From assembly GCA_900553805.1 (NCBI GenBank), contig USEU01000004.1, forward strand, positions 1-53,426: a stretch of 53,426 nt of DNA. The letters are read 5' to 3'. The stretch is from an uncultured Eubacteriales bacterium. Its GTDB lineage: Bacteria > Bacillota > Clostridia > Oscillospirales > Oscillospiraceae. How positions within the stretch are numbered: the first letter of the stretch is position 1; each line of letters starts with the position of its first letter. Below are positions 8,162-16,685 of this stretch, piece by piece. The notes under the pieces are model-generated. The model worked only from the letters and a program-made list of their open reading frames with translations, was not told the origin of the DNA and did not search any database. The translations under genes were made by a program, and so were the position numbers.

Positions 8162-10252
8162 TTATACCCCTTCAGCGGGGAAACCGTTCAGGATGGAAAG
8201 GAAGCGGTCGCGCCGGGACAGGGCGGCGGCGCACTTTTCGCACAGATAGTCGCTCTGCATCAGTTTTTCCGGCTGGTGCGTCTCAAAGCTGCCGCCGCAG
8301 CGAGCGCAGGCGGGAATGGCGGTCACCTTGCGCTGCATGATGTAAAACAGTCCGCCGCCGGACAGCAGGTTGCTCCGGGTGAAGCCATCGATCCGATGGC
8401 CCGCCTTGTTGCCGTAGTTGTAGATGTTGGAATCGCGCACCTGGAAAGTATCGTCGTCCTCCCGATGGCCCACCACCACCAGGAAATGGCCGGTGGAGGT
8501 AAAATGCCCCTTCTGCTGGCGGCTGATGAGCACCTGCCCGTTTTCCAGCGCCTCGGTCACCTCGTCCAGATCAAAGGCCATTTTGTCCAGATAAAAGCCC
8601 ATCTCCGCCGGCGCGTAGGAAAAGATATTCCCGTTGGTGGAGTGGCCCGCGTAATCAAAATACTGCTCCGAAAAGCGGTCCGCCATCATGGCGGGGGTTT
8701 GCAGGGAGTCGGTCATATAGGTGGCCAGCATGGCCCAGGCGGTGATGCCGCAGCCGTTTTTGCCGATCTCCCGGTCGCCGAAGGGGTAATAAAAATAGTC
8801 CTGCTGCAAATAGACCATCACCTGGGGAAACCGCTCGTGGGCAACGTCGGGGTACAGGCTCTGCTCCAGGGTGGGCAGTGCCGTACGGGTGTCCGCCCAC
8901 AGGGCAATGGCGCTGTCGTTCACCTCCAGGGGGACCTCCTGCCGCCACTGCTCCCACTGCTCCTGCTGAAGCTCACTCAACAGCTCCTGCCGGGCGTTTT
9001 CCAGGGCAGACTCCCGGACGGCCGTCAGCAAAACGATGTGATATCCCAGCTCCGTGCGCAGGACCGTCCAGTCCAGGCGCTGGCGGCCGTTGGCAAAGCA
9101 CCATTCATCCAACGGCTGGATCAGCTGACCCTTGCGGACGCTGTAATAGTAGCCGCCGTTGATCTTGGAGCCCTCGTCGTCCGATTCCTCGCTGGCAAGC
9201 TGGGCAAACTCCGCCTCCAGGCTGCGGATCCCGCCGCTCTGCCAGCGGCTCACCAGTTCCTCGGTCTCCTGCCGCGCCGCCTCCCATTGCTCCGGCGCAG
9301 CGGTGACGGTCCCGTCGGCAGCGATCTGCGCCCCCTGGGGGACCACAAGGATCTGGCGGATATCCACCGTCTCCTCCGCCCCGGCGGCGGTATCGGCCTC
9401 GCCGCTGCGCAGATAGTCCAAAACCTCCCCGTCGTCAGGGTCGAAACCGTAGCCGGCCTCGGTGAAGTACATGTAGGCAAGATTGTAATCCGTCGCGGCC
9501 TGAAGCCACGCGTCGGCGGAGGCATTGGCGCTCTCCTTGGCCAGCTCCTCCAAACCTGAAAAACCCAACTGCCCGGCCTGCTCATTCAGCAGCTCTCCCA
9601 AGCTGTCCAGGTACGCCTGATGGACACTGTTGGGCTTGTAGCAGGGCTGATCCTGGTAGAGGAAATCATTCACCGGCAGGTCGGGGGCGATGTATTTTTC
9701 GTGGAGGTTATCCGTCAGGTCCGGCTGATAGGCCTCCTCGGTGATCTTCTGGGGCTGGGCGGCGGCATACAGCGCCGCCTGCTGGGCGTGCCAGGAGGTC
9801 AGCGCCTGCCCCAGGAAATACTGCTGCCAGGAAAGCCCCTCCGCCAGAGGGCATATCTGATCCTCCAGCGGCTGGGAAAAGTCCGGCATGGGCGCTTCTC
9901 CCGCCGCGCGGCAGGCGTTCACCCTGTCCAGGTACAATATTTGCAGCATTTCGCCGGTCAGCTCCGCCTCTCCCGCGGTGGCGACCACAGCCTTTGCCGC
10001 CGCCTCGCTGTACGGCGCGGTATCGCCCGCCCTCTGCTGATCCTGCCAGCCCTCCGTGGGCGCGGTGGGGTCGGGGGCCGTGCTCAGCGGCTCCGTCCCG
10101 GCCGTCCGGGCGTCGCCGGGGGCGGCGGACAGCGCGGACGGCAGCAGCAGCCCGGCCAGCACCAGGGCAAGCACGGCGATCAGGCCCAGCAGCGCCGCTA
10201 TGACGCCCAGGTGGCGCCGTCCCTTATGTCTGAACCTTTCCGTTGCGATCAC
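8162..10252 (-). CDS. Membrane-anchored PPIase-like / C39-like peptidase / zinc-ribbon protein (paralog 1)
   Basis: 696 residues with the same architecture as the next gene in the operon: N-terminal helix (about 16-40), a helical chaperone-like region containing LPVNDFLYQDQPCYKPN (nearly identical in the paralog), a parvulin-like region (VDIRQILVVPQGA to LGYHIVLL), and a C39-like peptidase with Cys501 (NGCGITAW), His589 (STGHFLVV) and Asp607 (VRDSNIYN). The C-terminal ribbon has C649/C652 and C671/C674. The parvulin linkers have diverged far more than the peptidase and ribbon, so the latter are probably under selection. The apparent start is GTG at 10252, 22 nt after the VanY-type gene; its ribosome site is poor, so the start is uncertain. 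Confidence 0.85.
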   Translation of the reverse strand: MIATERFRHKGRRHLGVIAALLGLIAVLALVLAGLLLPSALSAAPGDARTAGTEPLSTAPDPTAPTEGWQDQQRAGDTAPYSEAAAKAVVATAGEAELTGEMLQILYLDRVNACRAAGEAPMPDFSQPLEDQICPLAEGLSWQQYFLGQALTSWHAQQAALYAAAQPQKITEEAYQPDLTDNLHEKYIAPDLPVNDFLYQDQPCYKPNSVHQAYLDSLGELLNEQAGQLGFSGLEELAKESANASADAWLQAATDYNLAYMYFTEAGYGFDPDDGEVLDYLRSGEADTAAGAEETVDIRQILVVPQGAQIAADGTVTAAPEQWEAARQETEELVSRWQSGGIRSLEAEFAQLASEESDDEGSKINGGYYYSVRKGQLIQPLDEWCFANGRQRLDWTVLRTELGYHIVLLTAVRESALENARQELLSELQQEQWEQWRQEVPLEVNDSAIALWADTRTALPTLEQSLYPDVAHERFPQVMVYLQQDYFYYPFGDREIGKNGCGITAWAMLATYMTDSLQTPAMMADRFSEQYFDYAGHSTNGNIFSYAPAEMGFYLDKMAFDLDEVTEALENGQVLISRQQKGHFTSTGHFLVVVGHREDDDTFQVRDSNIYNYGNKAGHRIDGFTRSNLLSGGGLFYIMQRKVTAIPACARCGGSFETHQPEKLMQSDYLCEKCAAALSRRDRFLSILNGFPAEGV

Positions 10253-10274
10253 CTCATCCAGTCAGGGCCGCGGC

Positions 10275-11612
10275 TTACGCCGCGCCCACGTATTCCTCCA
10301 GGCACATGCCCGTGTCCTTCATCGCCATGGACACCTTGGTGCCCACATAGCGGTAGTGCCAATGCTCATATACGATCTTGGTAATGTCCGCCTTGTCCTC
10401 CGGGTAGCGGAGGATGAAGCCGTACTCCCAGCAGTGCTCATGGAGCCAGGTGGGGGTGACGGAGCATACGATATCAAAGGCCAGGCCGGTCTCATGCTCG
10501 CTGTAACCGGGCAGCGCCACGGTCTCCAGCGCCTTCTCGTAGGCCTCCTGATAGCTCAGGCCCTTTTCCTGGTATTCCTTGGTGCGGTCGTTCAGGATGG
10601 TGTTCTGCTCCTCCTGGCTGCGGTAGCCGCAGTTGAGCCAGCATTCAATGCCCGTGGCCCGGCAGTCCAGGATCATCTGGCGCAGATGCTGCTCGGCCAC
10701 CGCGTCCACCCGCGCCCACTCGCCGTAGCGCACCAGGTTCGGCGTGTAATTTTCCGGCATGGGGTTGCGGTAGTTCACCAGCAGGATATAGATGCCCGCC
10801 GGGGTGAAGTAGCAGGTCTGTCCGTCGATGACCGTGGGGGACACCGCCATGGTGCCGTCCTCATTGAAATAGTAGCGGTATTCGTCCTCCTGGAGCCAGC
10901 CGGTATGCATGGCCCCGGTGTCGTCAAAGTAATAGGTGGCGTCGCTGATGGTCTGCCAGCCGGTGCACATCCGGCCGTCGTCGCCGAAGAAATAGCGCCC
11001 GCCCTCCAGATCCACCATTCCCTGGGCCATCAGGCCGCTGCCCTCATAAAAATAATAGGTGCCGCCGTCGATGGTGTTCAGGCCGCCTACCACGCAGCCC
11101 CGGTCGTTCAGATAATAGGTGCCCTCCGGCTGCTCCAGCCAGCCGGTGACCACGGTGCCCTCCTGGGAGAAGTAGCAGCGCAGCCCATCCACCTCCTGCC
11201 AGCCGGCGGCCAGCTGGCCGTCCGCCAGGAAATAGCGGCGCTGGCCGTCCACATTGGTCCAGCCGGAGGCGGGGATGCCGCTCTGCTGGAAATAGCGGCG
11301 CTGGCCGTCGATCTCCTGCCAGCCGGTGCGCATTACGCCGTCGCTGCCGAAGTAATAGTGGTTCCCGTCGATCTCCTGCCAGCCGGTGACCATGGCGCTG
11401 CTCTGACCGAAATAATAAATGCTGCCGTTCTCGTCCATCCAGCCGGAAACGGGGTTGCCCTTTTCGTCCAGATAATAATAGTATCCGTTCTGCTGCGCCC
11501 AGCCGCTCCTGTCCAGGTTTGCCGTATAATACCACAAGCCGCCCAGCGCCGCCAGGATGGCAATGACCACCAGGCAGAACACCAGCAGCAGGGCGCGGGT
11601 TCTTGTTTTCAT
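10275..11612 (-). CDS. Cell-wall-binding VanY-type D-alanyl-D-alanine carboxypeptidase
   Basis: 445 residues. An N-terminal membrane helix (about 5-27) is followed by about a dozen cell-wall-binding repeats of about 20 residues (pattern GWQEIDGNHYYFGSDG), to about residue 255. The C-terminal M15/VanY domain shows zinc ligands in SEHETGLAFD (HxxxxxxD) and the EHWH motif. Such enzymes trim the terminal D-Ala from peptidoglycan stems. Placing the repeats between membrane anchor and enzyme suggests a spacer that reaches into the wall. It heads a leftward operon with the two PPIase/C39 proteins. Repeats are close at DNA level, so copy number may vary between strains. Confidence 0.92.
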   Translation of the reverse strand: MKTRTRALLLVFCLVVIAILAALGGLWYYTANLDRSGWAQQNGYYYYLDEKGNPVSGWMDENGSIYYFGQSSAMVTGWQEIDGNHYYFGSDGVMRTGWQEIDGQRRYFQQSGIPASGWTNVDGQRRYFLADGQLAAGWQEVDGLRCYFSQEGTVVTGWLEQPEGTYYLNDRGCVVGGLNTIDGGTYYFYEGSGLMAQGMVDLEGGRYFFGDDGRMCTGWQTISDATYYFDDTGAMHTGWLQEDEYRYYFNEDGTMAVSPTVIDGQTCYFTPAGIYILLVNYRNPMPENYTPNLVRYGEWARVDAVAEQHLRQMILDCRATGIECWLNCGYRSQEEQNTILNDRTKEYQEKGLSYQEAYEKALETVALPGYSEHETGLAFDIVCSVTPTWLHEHCWEYGFILRYPEDKADITKIVYEHWHYRYVGTKVSMAMKDTGMCLEEYVGAA

Positions 11613-11646
11613 CCGATTCGCCTACTTCTGAGTGTATTTTTCGTTT

Positions 11647-11675
11647 ATGTTACCACATCCCGCCGGGAATTTCAA
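11647..11675 (-). promoter_or_regulatory. Promoter for the VanY/C39 operon
   Basis: Minus-strand TTGAAA (11675-11670), 17 nt, TAACAT (11652-11647), 35 nt before the VanY-type start codon. Confidence 0.55.
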
Positions 11676-11756
11676 GCATCCCCGCCGGGTCGGAACAGAT
11701 TTAAAGAATTATCAATAAACTACCGTTTCTCCCGTCTCCACCAAAAACTAATGTTT

Positions 11757-11953
11757 CTTGGCTCCCCAATGGGGGAGCTGGCAGCCCGTTAGGGCTGACT
11801 TAAGCGCCCGCAGGCGCTATGCAAGCGAGCAACCGCCGTCAGGCGGCTCTTAGCGAGTCGCAGAGGGGGTGTCGTTCGTTGAATGGTAACAGCTCAAAAT
11901 TACCAACACCACCCCCTTTGCCGCTATCGCGGCACTTCCCCCAAAGGGGGCAG
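11757..11953 (+). repeat. Hairpin-rich intergenic repeat, copy A
   Basis: This 197-bp element matches, in inverse orientation, 17605-17861 (copy B), almost base for base over its first 180 bp. It is a row of short perfect hairpins: GCTCCCC-AAT-GGGGAGC, CAGCCC-GTTA-GGGCTG, AGCGCC-CGCA-GGCGCT, ACCGCC-GTCA-GGCGGc, GCCGC-TATC-GCGGC. It lacks an internal segment of about 60 bp that copy B has before the final ccccaaagggggcag. No plausible coding frame is seen. The 11613-12027 stretch holds no gene: only the operon promoter, this repeat and a terminator. Confidence 0.85.
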
Positions 11954-11959
11954 CAAGTC

Positions 11960-11989
11960 AGTGCTGCTCAGGAAGGCCGGCACTTTTTT
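11960..11989 (+). terminator. Terminator-like hairpin just after repeat A
   Basis: AGTGCTG (11960-11966) pairs with CGGCACT (11978-11984) with one G-U, followed by six T. No plus-strand gene lies upstream, so it may end a short RNA made from repeat A or act as leader control for the downstream gene pair. Confidence 0.5.
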
Positions 11990-12027
11990 ATGGGCGGCGC
12001 ATAGAATGTTCCGGGAGGTTTTGTCGT

Positions 12028-12291
12028 ATGAGAGTTGATGGTGTCTATTTCATCACGTTTCGCTCCGTGACCTATGCCCAGCGGGGGGAGCGGATATTGA
12101 ACCGGGCGGGGGTGCGGTGCGGCATTCAGCGCACCCAGCGGTGGATGGAGGAGAAGGGCTGCGGTTACAGCCTGCGGGTGCAGACGGCCAACATTGAGCA
12201 GGCGGTGGGGCTGCTGCGGGCCGAGCAGCTTCCCATCGGCAAGGTGTACCGCCGCAGGGAGGACGGGAAGCTGGAGGAGACGGCGCTATGA
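12028..12291 (+). CDS. DUF3343-family protein (putative sulfur/selenium carrier-like)
   Basis: 87 residues matching DUF3343: an N-terminal strand/helix that begins YFITFRSVTYAQRGERIL and a central KGCGYSLRV motif with the family cysteine. DUF3343 proteins often sit beside cysteine-desulfurase-like enzymes and selenium genes and are thought to take part in sulfur or selenium delivery; this is family-level knowledge and not demonstrated here. CGGGAGG precedes the ATG. The stop overlaps the next start by 4 bp (ATGA), so the two proteins are probably made together. Confidence 0.88.
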   Translation: MRVDGVYFITFRSVTYAQRGERILNRAGVRCGIQRTQRWMEEKGCGYSLRVQTANIEQAVGLLRAEQLPIGKVYRRREDGKLEETAL

Positions 12292-13388
12292 TCTACCTGG
12301 ATTACGGCGCTACCTCCTTCCACAAGCCCCAGAGCGTCTACCGGGCGGTGGAAAGTGCCATGCGCCGCTGCGCCAGTCCGGGCCGGGGCGGATACCCGGC
12401 GGCGCAGCAGGGAGCGCAGGCGGTGTTCGCCTGCCGGGAGACGGCGGCTGAACTCTTCGGCTGCCGCCCGGAGCAGGTGGTGCTCACCTCCAGCTGCACC
12501 CACGGGCTGAACATTGCCGTCCATTCCCTGGTGACGCCGGGGGCGAAGGTGGCGGTCTCCGGCTTTGAGCACAACGCGGTGGTGCGGCCGCTGTACGCCC
12601 TGGGGGCGCAGCTCCAGGTCGCCGGACGGCGGCTCTTCGACTGGGACGATACGCTGGAGCAGTTCCGCCGCGCCCTGGACGGCGGGGTGCAGGCGGCGGT
12701 ATTCACCCATGTGTCCAATGTGTTCGGCTATATCCTGCCGGTGGAGCAGATGGCTGCCATGTGCCGGGAGCGGGGGGTGCCCTTCATTCTGGACGCCGCC
12801 CAATCCGCCGGGAGCCTGCCGGTGAAGCTGGACGCGCTGGGAGCGGCCTTCATCGCCATGCCTGGGCACAAGGGGCTGCTGGGCCCTCAGGGCACCGGGC
12901 TGCTGCTGTGCGGCGGCGAAGCGGCGCCCCTGCTCTTCGGCGGAACGGGCAGCGAATCCCTGCGCCGAGATATGCCCGGCCTGCTGCCCGAGCGGCTGGA
13001 ACCGGGCACCCTCAACGTCCCCGGCGCGGCGGGGCTGGACGCCGGAATGCGCCATGTGCTCCGGCGGCGGGAGGCCATTGCCCAGGCGGAGCACCGGCAG
13101 GCGGAGCGCTGCGCCCGGGGATTGGCGGCGCTGGGGATGCGGGTCTTTTCCGGCGCGCACCAGGCGGGCACCGTTTCCTTTGTGCCGGAGGCGGACTGCG
13201 AGCGGGCGGCGGAGCTTCTGGCCCGCCGGGGCATCGCCCTGCGGGCGGGGCTGCACTGCGCCCCCCTGGCCCACGAAAGCGCCGGGACGCTGGAAACGGG
13301 GACCGTCCGTGTCAGCTTTGGCCCCGACGCCGCCGACTGGCAGACGGACGCCCTGCTGGCGGCGGCGGCCCGGGGCTTCGCCGGTTGA
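12288..13388 (+). CDS. Cysteine-desulfurase-family PLP-dependent aminotransferase (class V)
   Basis: 366 residues, a fold-type I PLP enzyme of the group annotated as cysteine desulfurase family (TIGR01977-like). Visible residues: Asp169 in ILDAAQSAG (PLP ring nitrogen), Lys195 in MPGHKGLLGPQGTG (Schiff base), and Cys324 in RAGLHCAPLAH at the usual catalytic-loop position. It should remove S (or Se) from cysteine or selenocysteine and pass it on as a persulfide. The coupled DUF3343 protein is the likely acceptor or adaptor. No selD, selA or molybdenum hydroxylase gene is in the window, so the final target is unknown. Confidence 0.9.
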   Translation: MIYLDYGATSFHKPQSVYRAVESAMRRCASPGRGGYPAAQQGAQAVFACRETAAELFGCRPEQVVLTSSCTHGLNIAVHSLVTPGAKVAVSGFEHNAVVRPLYALGAQLQVAGRRLFDWDDTLEQFRRALDGGVQAAVFTHVSNVFGYILPVEQMAAMCRERGVPFILDAAQSAGSLPVKLDALGAAFIAMPGHKGLLGPQGTGLLLCGGEAAPLLFGGTGSESLRRDMPGLLPERLEPGTLNVPGAAGLDAGMRHVLRRREAIAQAEHRQAERCARGLAALGMRVFSGAHQAGTVSFVPEADCERAAELLARRGIALRAGLHCAPLAHESAGTLETGTVRVSFGPDAADWQTDALLAAAARGFAG

Positions 13389-13391
13389 GCC

Positions 13392-13455
13392 GGGCGGGAA
13401 GCGGCCCGCGTTTCCCGCCCGCAAGGCCCCTGCCGAATTGGGCAGGCGGGGAAAA
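13392..13455 (+). terminator. Tandem hairpins after the desulfurase-like gene
   Basis: Hairpin 1: GGGCGGGAA (13392-13400) with TTCCCGCCC (13412-13420). Hairpin 2: CCCCTGCC (13427-13434) with GGCAGGCGGGG (13441-13451), followed by AAAAATAAATTTT. They probably end the DUF3343 operon before the cdaA promoter. Confidence 0.6.
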
Positions 13456-13478
13456 ATAAATTTTATGCAGAATTTCTA

Positions 13479-13507
13479 TTGCTATCAATTAGGTTTTCCG
13501 CTATAAT
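13479..13507 (+). promoter_or_regulatory. Promoter for cdaA-cdaR
   Basis: TTGCTA (13479-13484), 17 nt, TATAAT (13502-13507). The start codon is about 88 nt downstream. Confidence 0.6.
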
Positions 13508-13594
13508 AGAAAAGATACTAGGCAAGTATACGCTGGCGTGGGGCGCTCCCCGTTTTCGGCGGTTATTTGTTGGAATATAAAGGATGTAACTCCC

Positions 13595-14467
13595 ATGGAA
13601 ATGATAGAATCCGTGCTCCAGCAGCTGGGCAGAATGCGTTGGTCCGACTATCTGGACATTGCCCTGGTGGCGTTTCTGATCTACAAGCTTCTCCCCCTGG
13701 TCCGAACCTCCAGCGCCGTGCGCATCGCGGGGGTGGTGGTGGCCATGGTGGTGCTGTCCGCCATCACCGGGCTGCTGCAGCTGTACACCATCAACTTTAT
13801 CCTCAATCAGGTCATGTCCGTGGGCTTCCTGGCGCTGGTGATCCTGTTCCAGCCGGAACTGCGGCGAATGCTGGACCATTTGAGCGGAAGCGTCCGGCTG
13901 CGCAGCTTCTTCGGCGCGTCAAAGCCTGTGGCGCAGATGGACCGCGTGATCTCCCAGACCGTGATGGCCTGCGAGGTCATGAGCCGGGAGAAGGTGGGCG
14001 CGCTGATCGTGTTCGCCCGGGAGGTCCGGCTGGATGAGTATTTCAAGACCGGCAGTCTGATCGACGGCATTGTGTCCGAGCAGCTGATCCGCAACATCTT
14101 CTTCCCCAAGGCCGCCCTGCACGACGGCGCCATGATCATCCGGGACGGAAAGATCGCGGCGGCGGGCTGTGTGCTGCCCCTGTCCGACAGCAGCCGCCTG
14201 AGCGCGGACCTGGGCACCCGCCACCGGGCGGGCGTGGGCATGAGCGAGGCCAGCGACGCGGTGGTGGTCATCGTGTCCGAGGAAACGGGCACCATCTCCG
14301 TGGCGGTGGACGGGATGCTCAAGCGGCACCTGGCCCCCCAGACCCTGGAGCGGCTGCTGCACAGCGAGCTTTGCGCCGACACCTCCGCCGAAGAAGAAAA
14401 CAACCTGGCCGCCCGTCTGCGCAGCAAACTTCGCCGCCGGAAGGGGGAGGAACACAATGAAAAATAA
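13595..14467 (+). CDS. cdaA: Diadenylate cyclase CdaA
   Basis: 290 residues from the ATG at 13595, which has AAAGGATG upstream and gives the family-typical start (MEMIESVLQQLGRMRWSDYLDI); the frame is open further upstream but without a better site. Three N-terminal membrane helices are followed by a DAC domain with the hallmark DGA (HDGAMIIRDG) and RHR (GTRHRAGVG) motifs. It makes c-di-AMP from two ATP, controlling potassium and osmolyte balance and wall integrity. It overlaps cdaR by 11 bp, the usual Firmicutes pairing. glmM, which often follows, is absent. Confidence 0.96.
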   Translation: MEMIESVLQQLGRMRWSDYLDIALVAFLIYKLLPLVRTSSAVRIAGVVVAMVVLSAITGLLQLYTINFILNQVMSVGFLALVILFQPELRRMLDHLSGSVRLRSFFGASKPVAQMDRVISQTVMACEVMSREKVGALIVFAREVRLDEYFKTGSLIDGIVSEQLIRNIFFPKAALHDGAMIIRDGKIAAAGCVLPLSDSSRLSADLGTRHRAGVGMSEASDAVVVIVSEETGTISVAVDGMLKRHLAPQTLERLLHSELCADTSAEEENNLAARLRSKLRRRKGEEHNEK

Positions 14468-15740
14468 ATTTACCGCCGCCGCCCTCTCCGTGGTGATCGC
14501 GCTGCTGCTCTGGCTGTACGTCATCACCACCGTCAGCCCCGGCTCCAAGCAGACCTTTTACAATATCCCCCTGGTGCTGGGCAACGAGTCGGTGCTGACC
14601 GAGCGGGGATTGATGATTACTTACCAGTCCGCCTCCTCCGTCACGCTGGAGCTGTCGGGCAACCGCACCGACCTGGCCAAGGTCAATACCGGCAACATCA
14701 CCGTAAAGGCGGATCTGTCCAACATCTATGAGCCGGGCAATCAGATCTTCGTGGGCTACACGGTCTCCTTCCCCGGAAACGTGGCCAGCAACGCCTTCGT
14801 CACCGAATCCAGGAGCCCCTCCCGCATCTACCTGAACGTGGAGCGGCGGGTGTCCAAGGCCATCCCGGTGGAGGTCAAGTGGATCGGCTCCGTGCCCGAC
14901 GGCTTCATTGCCGACCGGGACAATATGCTGCTGGAATACCCCACCATTCAGATCTCCGGCCCGGAATCCGTGGCCAATCAGATCGAAAAGGCCGTCATTG
15001 AGATAGACCTGACCGACCTGCGGGAATCCATCAGCTGGGACTGCCCCTATACCCTGTGCAACGCCGACGATGAGCCGGTGGATGCCGGACTCATCACCAC
15101 CAACGCCGACCAGATCCATCTGGAGGTTCGCATCCAGCGGGTCAAGGACGTTACTCTGACCTACCACCTGGTGGAGGGCGGCGGCGCCAAGGCGGAGAAC
15201 GCGGAGATCACCCTGAGTACGGATAAGATCCGCGTCTCCGGCAGCGAGGCCGCACTGGAGCTGATGGGCGATCAGCTGGTGGTGGGCACCATCGATCTGA
15301 CGGAGGTCATCTCCGACACAAATAAGACCTTTACCATCCCGCTGGAGGAGGGCATCACCAACCTCACCGGCATCTCCGAGGTCACGGCCACCGTCACTCT
15401 GAAGGGGCTGAGCACCAAGGATTTCCTGATCCGTAAAATCAATGTGGTCAACGTGCCCGAGGGGCTGGAGGTGGAGCTGATCACCCAGGAGCTGAACCTG
15501 CGGGTGCGCGGCCCGGTCGATCAGATCGCCAAGCTGACGGCCGACGACGTGATGGTGGTGGTGGACTTCACCAACGCCGAGATCGGCACCGCCACCTTCC
15601 CGGTGCGGGCGGTGCTCACCGACGGCTTCCGGGACGTGGGCGTTCTGAAATCCGAAAGCGTATCCGCCAGCGTGGTGGAGGCCGGCTCCCTGGCCGAGCT
15701 GACCGAGGAGACCACCGAGACTGTACAGGCCGTGGGCTGA
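14457..15740 (+). CDS. cdaR: CdaR, YbbR-domain regulator of CdaA
   Basis: 427 residues: a short cytoplasmic start, one membrane helix (about 5-25) and about four tandem beta-rich YbbR domains outside the membrane, each near 80 residues (for example IPLVLGNESVLTERGL, RRVSKAIPVEVKWIG, RKINVVNVPEGLEVEL). CdaR binds CdaA in the membrane and adjusts c-di-AMP synthesis. GGGGGAGG lies just before the ATG, inside the end of cdaA. Confidence 0.94.
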   Translation: MKNKFTAAALSVVIALLLWLYVITTVSPGSKQTFYNIPLVLGNESVLTERGLMITYQSASSVTLELSGNRTDLAKVNTGNITVKADLSNIYEPGNQIFVGYTVSFPGNVASNAFVTESRSPSRIYLNVERRVSKAIPVEVKWIGSVPDGFIADRDNMLLEYPTIQISGPESVANQIEKAVIEIDLTDLRESISWDCPYTLCNADDEPVDAGLITTNADQIHLEVRIQRVKDVTLTYHLVEGGGAKAENAEITLSTDKIRVSGSEAALELMGDQLVVGTIDLTEVISDTNKTFTIPLEEGITNLTGISEVTATVTLKGLSTKDFLIRKINVVNVPEGLEVELITQELNLRVRGPVDQIAKLTADDVMVVVDFTNAEIGTATFPVRAVLTDGFRDVGVLKSESVSASVVEAGSLAELTEETTETVQAVG

Positions 15741-15773
15741 CAAGAAGATTAACCGTAAAGGGGATTAACAAGC

Positions 15774-16652
15774 ATGGTGAAAAGCATGACCGGCTACGGC
15801 CGCGCCGTAGAGACGGTGAACGGAAGAGAGTTCACCGTAGAAGTTCGCAGCGTCAACAACCGCTATCTGGATTGCTCCGTCAAGCTGCCCCGGGCGCTGT
15901 CCTTTGCCGAGGACGCCGTCAAGCAGGCGGTCAAGGGCGTCATCTCCCGGGGCAAGGTGGATGTGTTCGTCACCCAGCGGGCCGAGGGCGCGCCGGATGT
16001 GACCGTCAGCCTGAACCGGGACGTGGCCGCGGGCTACATCCAGGCCATGCGGCAGATGGCCGAGGAATTCAAGCTCCGGGAGGACATTTCCGTGGCTCTG
16101 ATCTCCCAGATGAGCGACGTGTTCACCGTGGACAGGCCCCAGGTGGACGAGGAGCAGCTGCTGGCGGACCTGATGCAGGTCGTCCGGCATGCCCTGGAGG
16201 GCTATGACGCCATGCGCGCCAGGGAAGGCGCGGCGCTGAAGGCCGACCTGAGCAGCCGGGGCAATACCATCCGGGGCCTGGTGGGCCAGGTGGAGGCCGG
16301 CGGCGCACAGACCGTGGCGGACTACCGGGCGCGGCTGTACCAGAAGCTCCAGGAGGTGCTGGCCAATACCGCCATCGACGAGAGCCGCATCCTCACCGAG
16401 GCCGCCATTTTCGCCGACAAGGTGGCCGTGGACGAGGAGACCGTCCGCCTGCGCAGCCATCTGGAGCAGATGGACGCCATGCTGGACGGCGGCGGGGCCA
16501 TCGGCCGGAAGCTGGACTTCCTGCTCCAGGAGATGAACCGGGAGGCCAACACCATCGGCTCCAAGTGTACCGACCTGCGCCTGGCCAGAGTGGTGGTGGA
16601 CATCAAGGCCGAGCTGGAAAAGATCCGGGAGCAGACCCAGAACATCGAATAA
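15774..16652 (+). CDS. yicC: YicC/YloC-family endoribonuclease
   Basis: 292 residues. It begins with the family signature VKSMTGYGRA and ends with the conserved block FLLQEMNREANTIGSKC followed by VDIKAELEKIREQTQNIE. Members cleave RNA (shown for E. coli YicC and B. subtilis YloC). AAAGGGG precedes the ATG. It starts the remA-gmk-rpoZ cluster, as in many Firmicutes. Confidence 0.94.
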   Translation: MVKSMTGYGRAVETVNGREFTVEVRSVNNRYLDCSVKLPRALSFAEDAVKQAVKGVISRGKVDVFVTQRAEGAPDVTVSLNRDVAAGYIQAMRQMAEEFKLREDISVALISQMSDVFTVDRPQVDEEQLLADLMQVVRHALEGYDAMRAREGAALKADLSSRGNTIRGLVGQVEAGGAQTVADYRARLYQKLQEVLANTAIDESRILTEAAIFADKVAVDEETVRLRSHLEQMDAMLDGGGAIGRKLDFLLQEMNREANTIGSKCTDLRLARVVVDIKAELEKIREQTQNIE

Positions 16653-16685
16653 CGCATTTACCCTCACGCGGAAGGGGTGCTATTT

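Noticed and set aside
5774..9559. 1261-codon plus-strand frame across the PPIase/C39 genes
   Set aside because: Mirror frame of two well-supported minus-strand genes; composition and lack of motifs show it is a shadow.
15272..16657. Several antisense open frames under cdaR and yicC
   Set aside because: No independent ribosome site or conserved domain; shadows of core genes.
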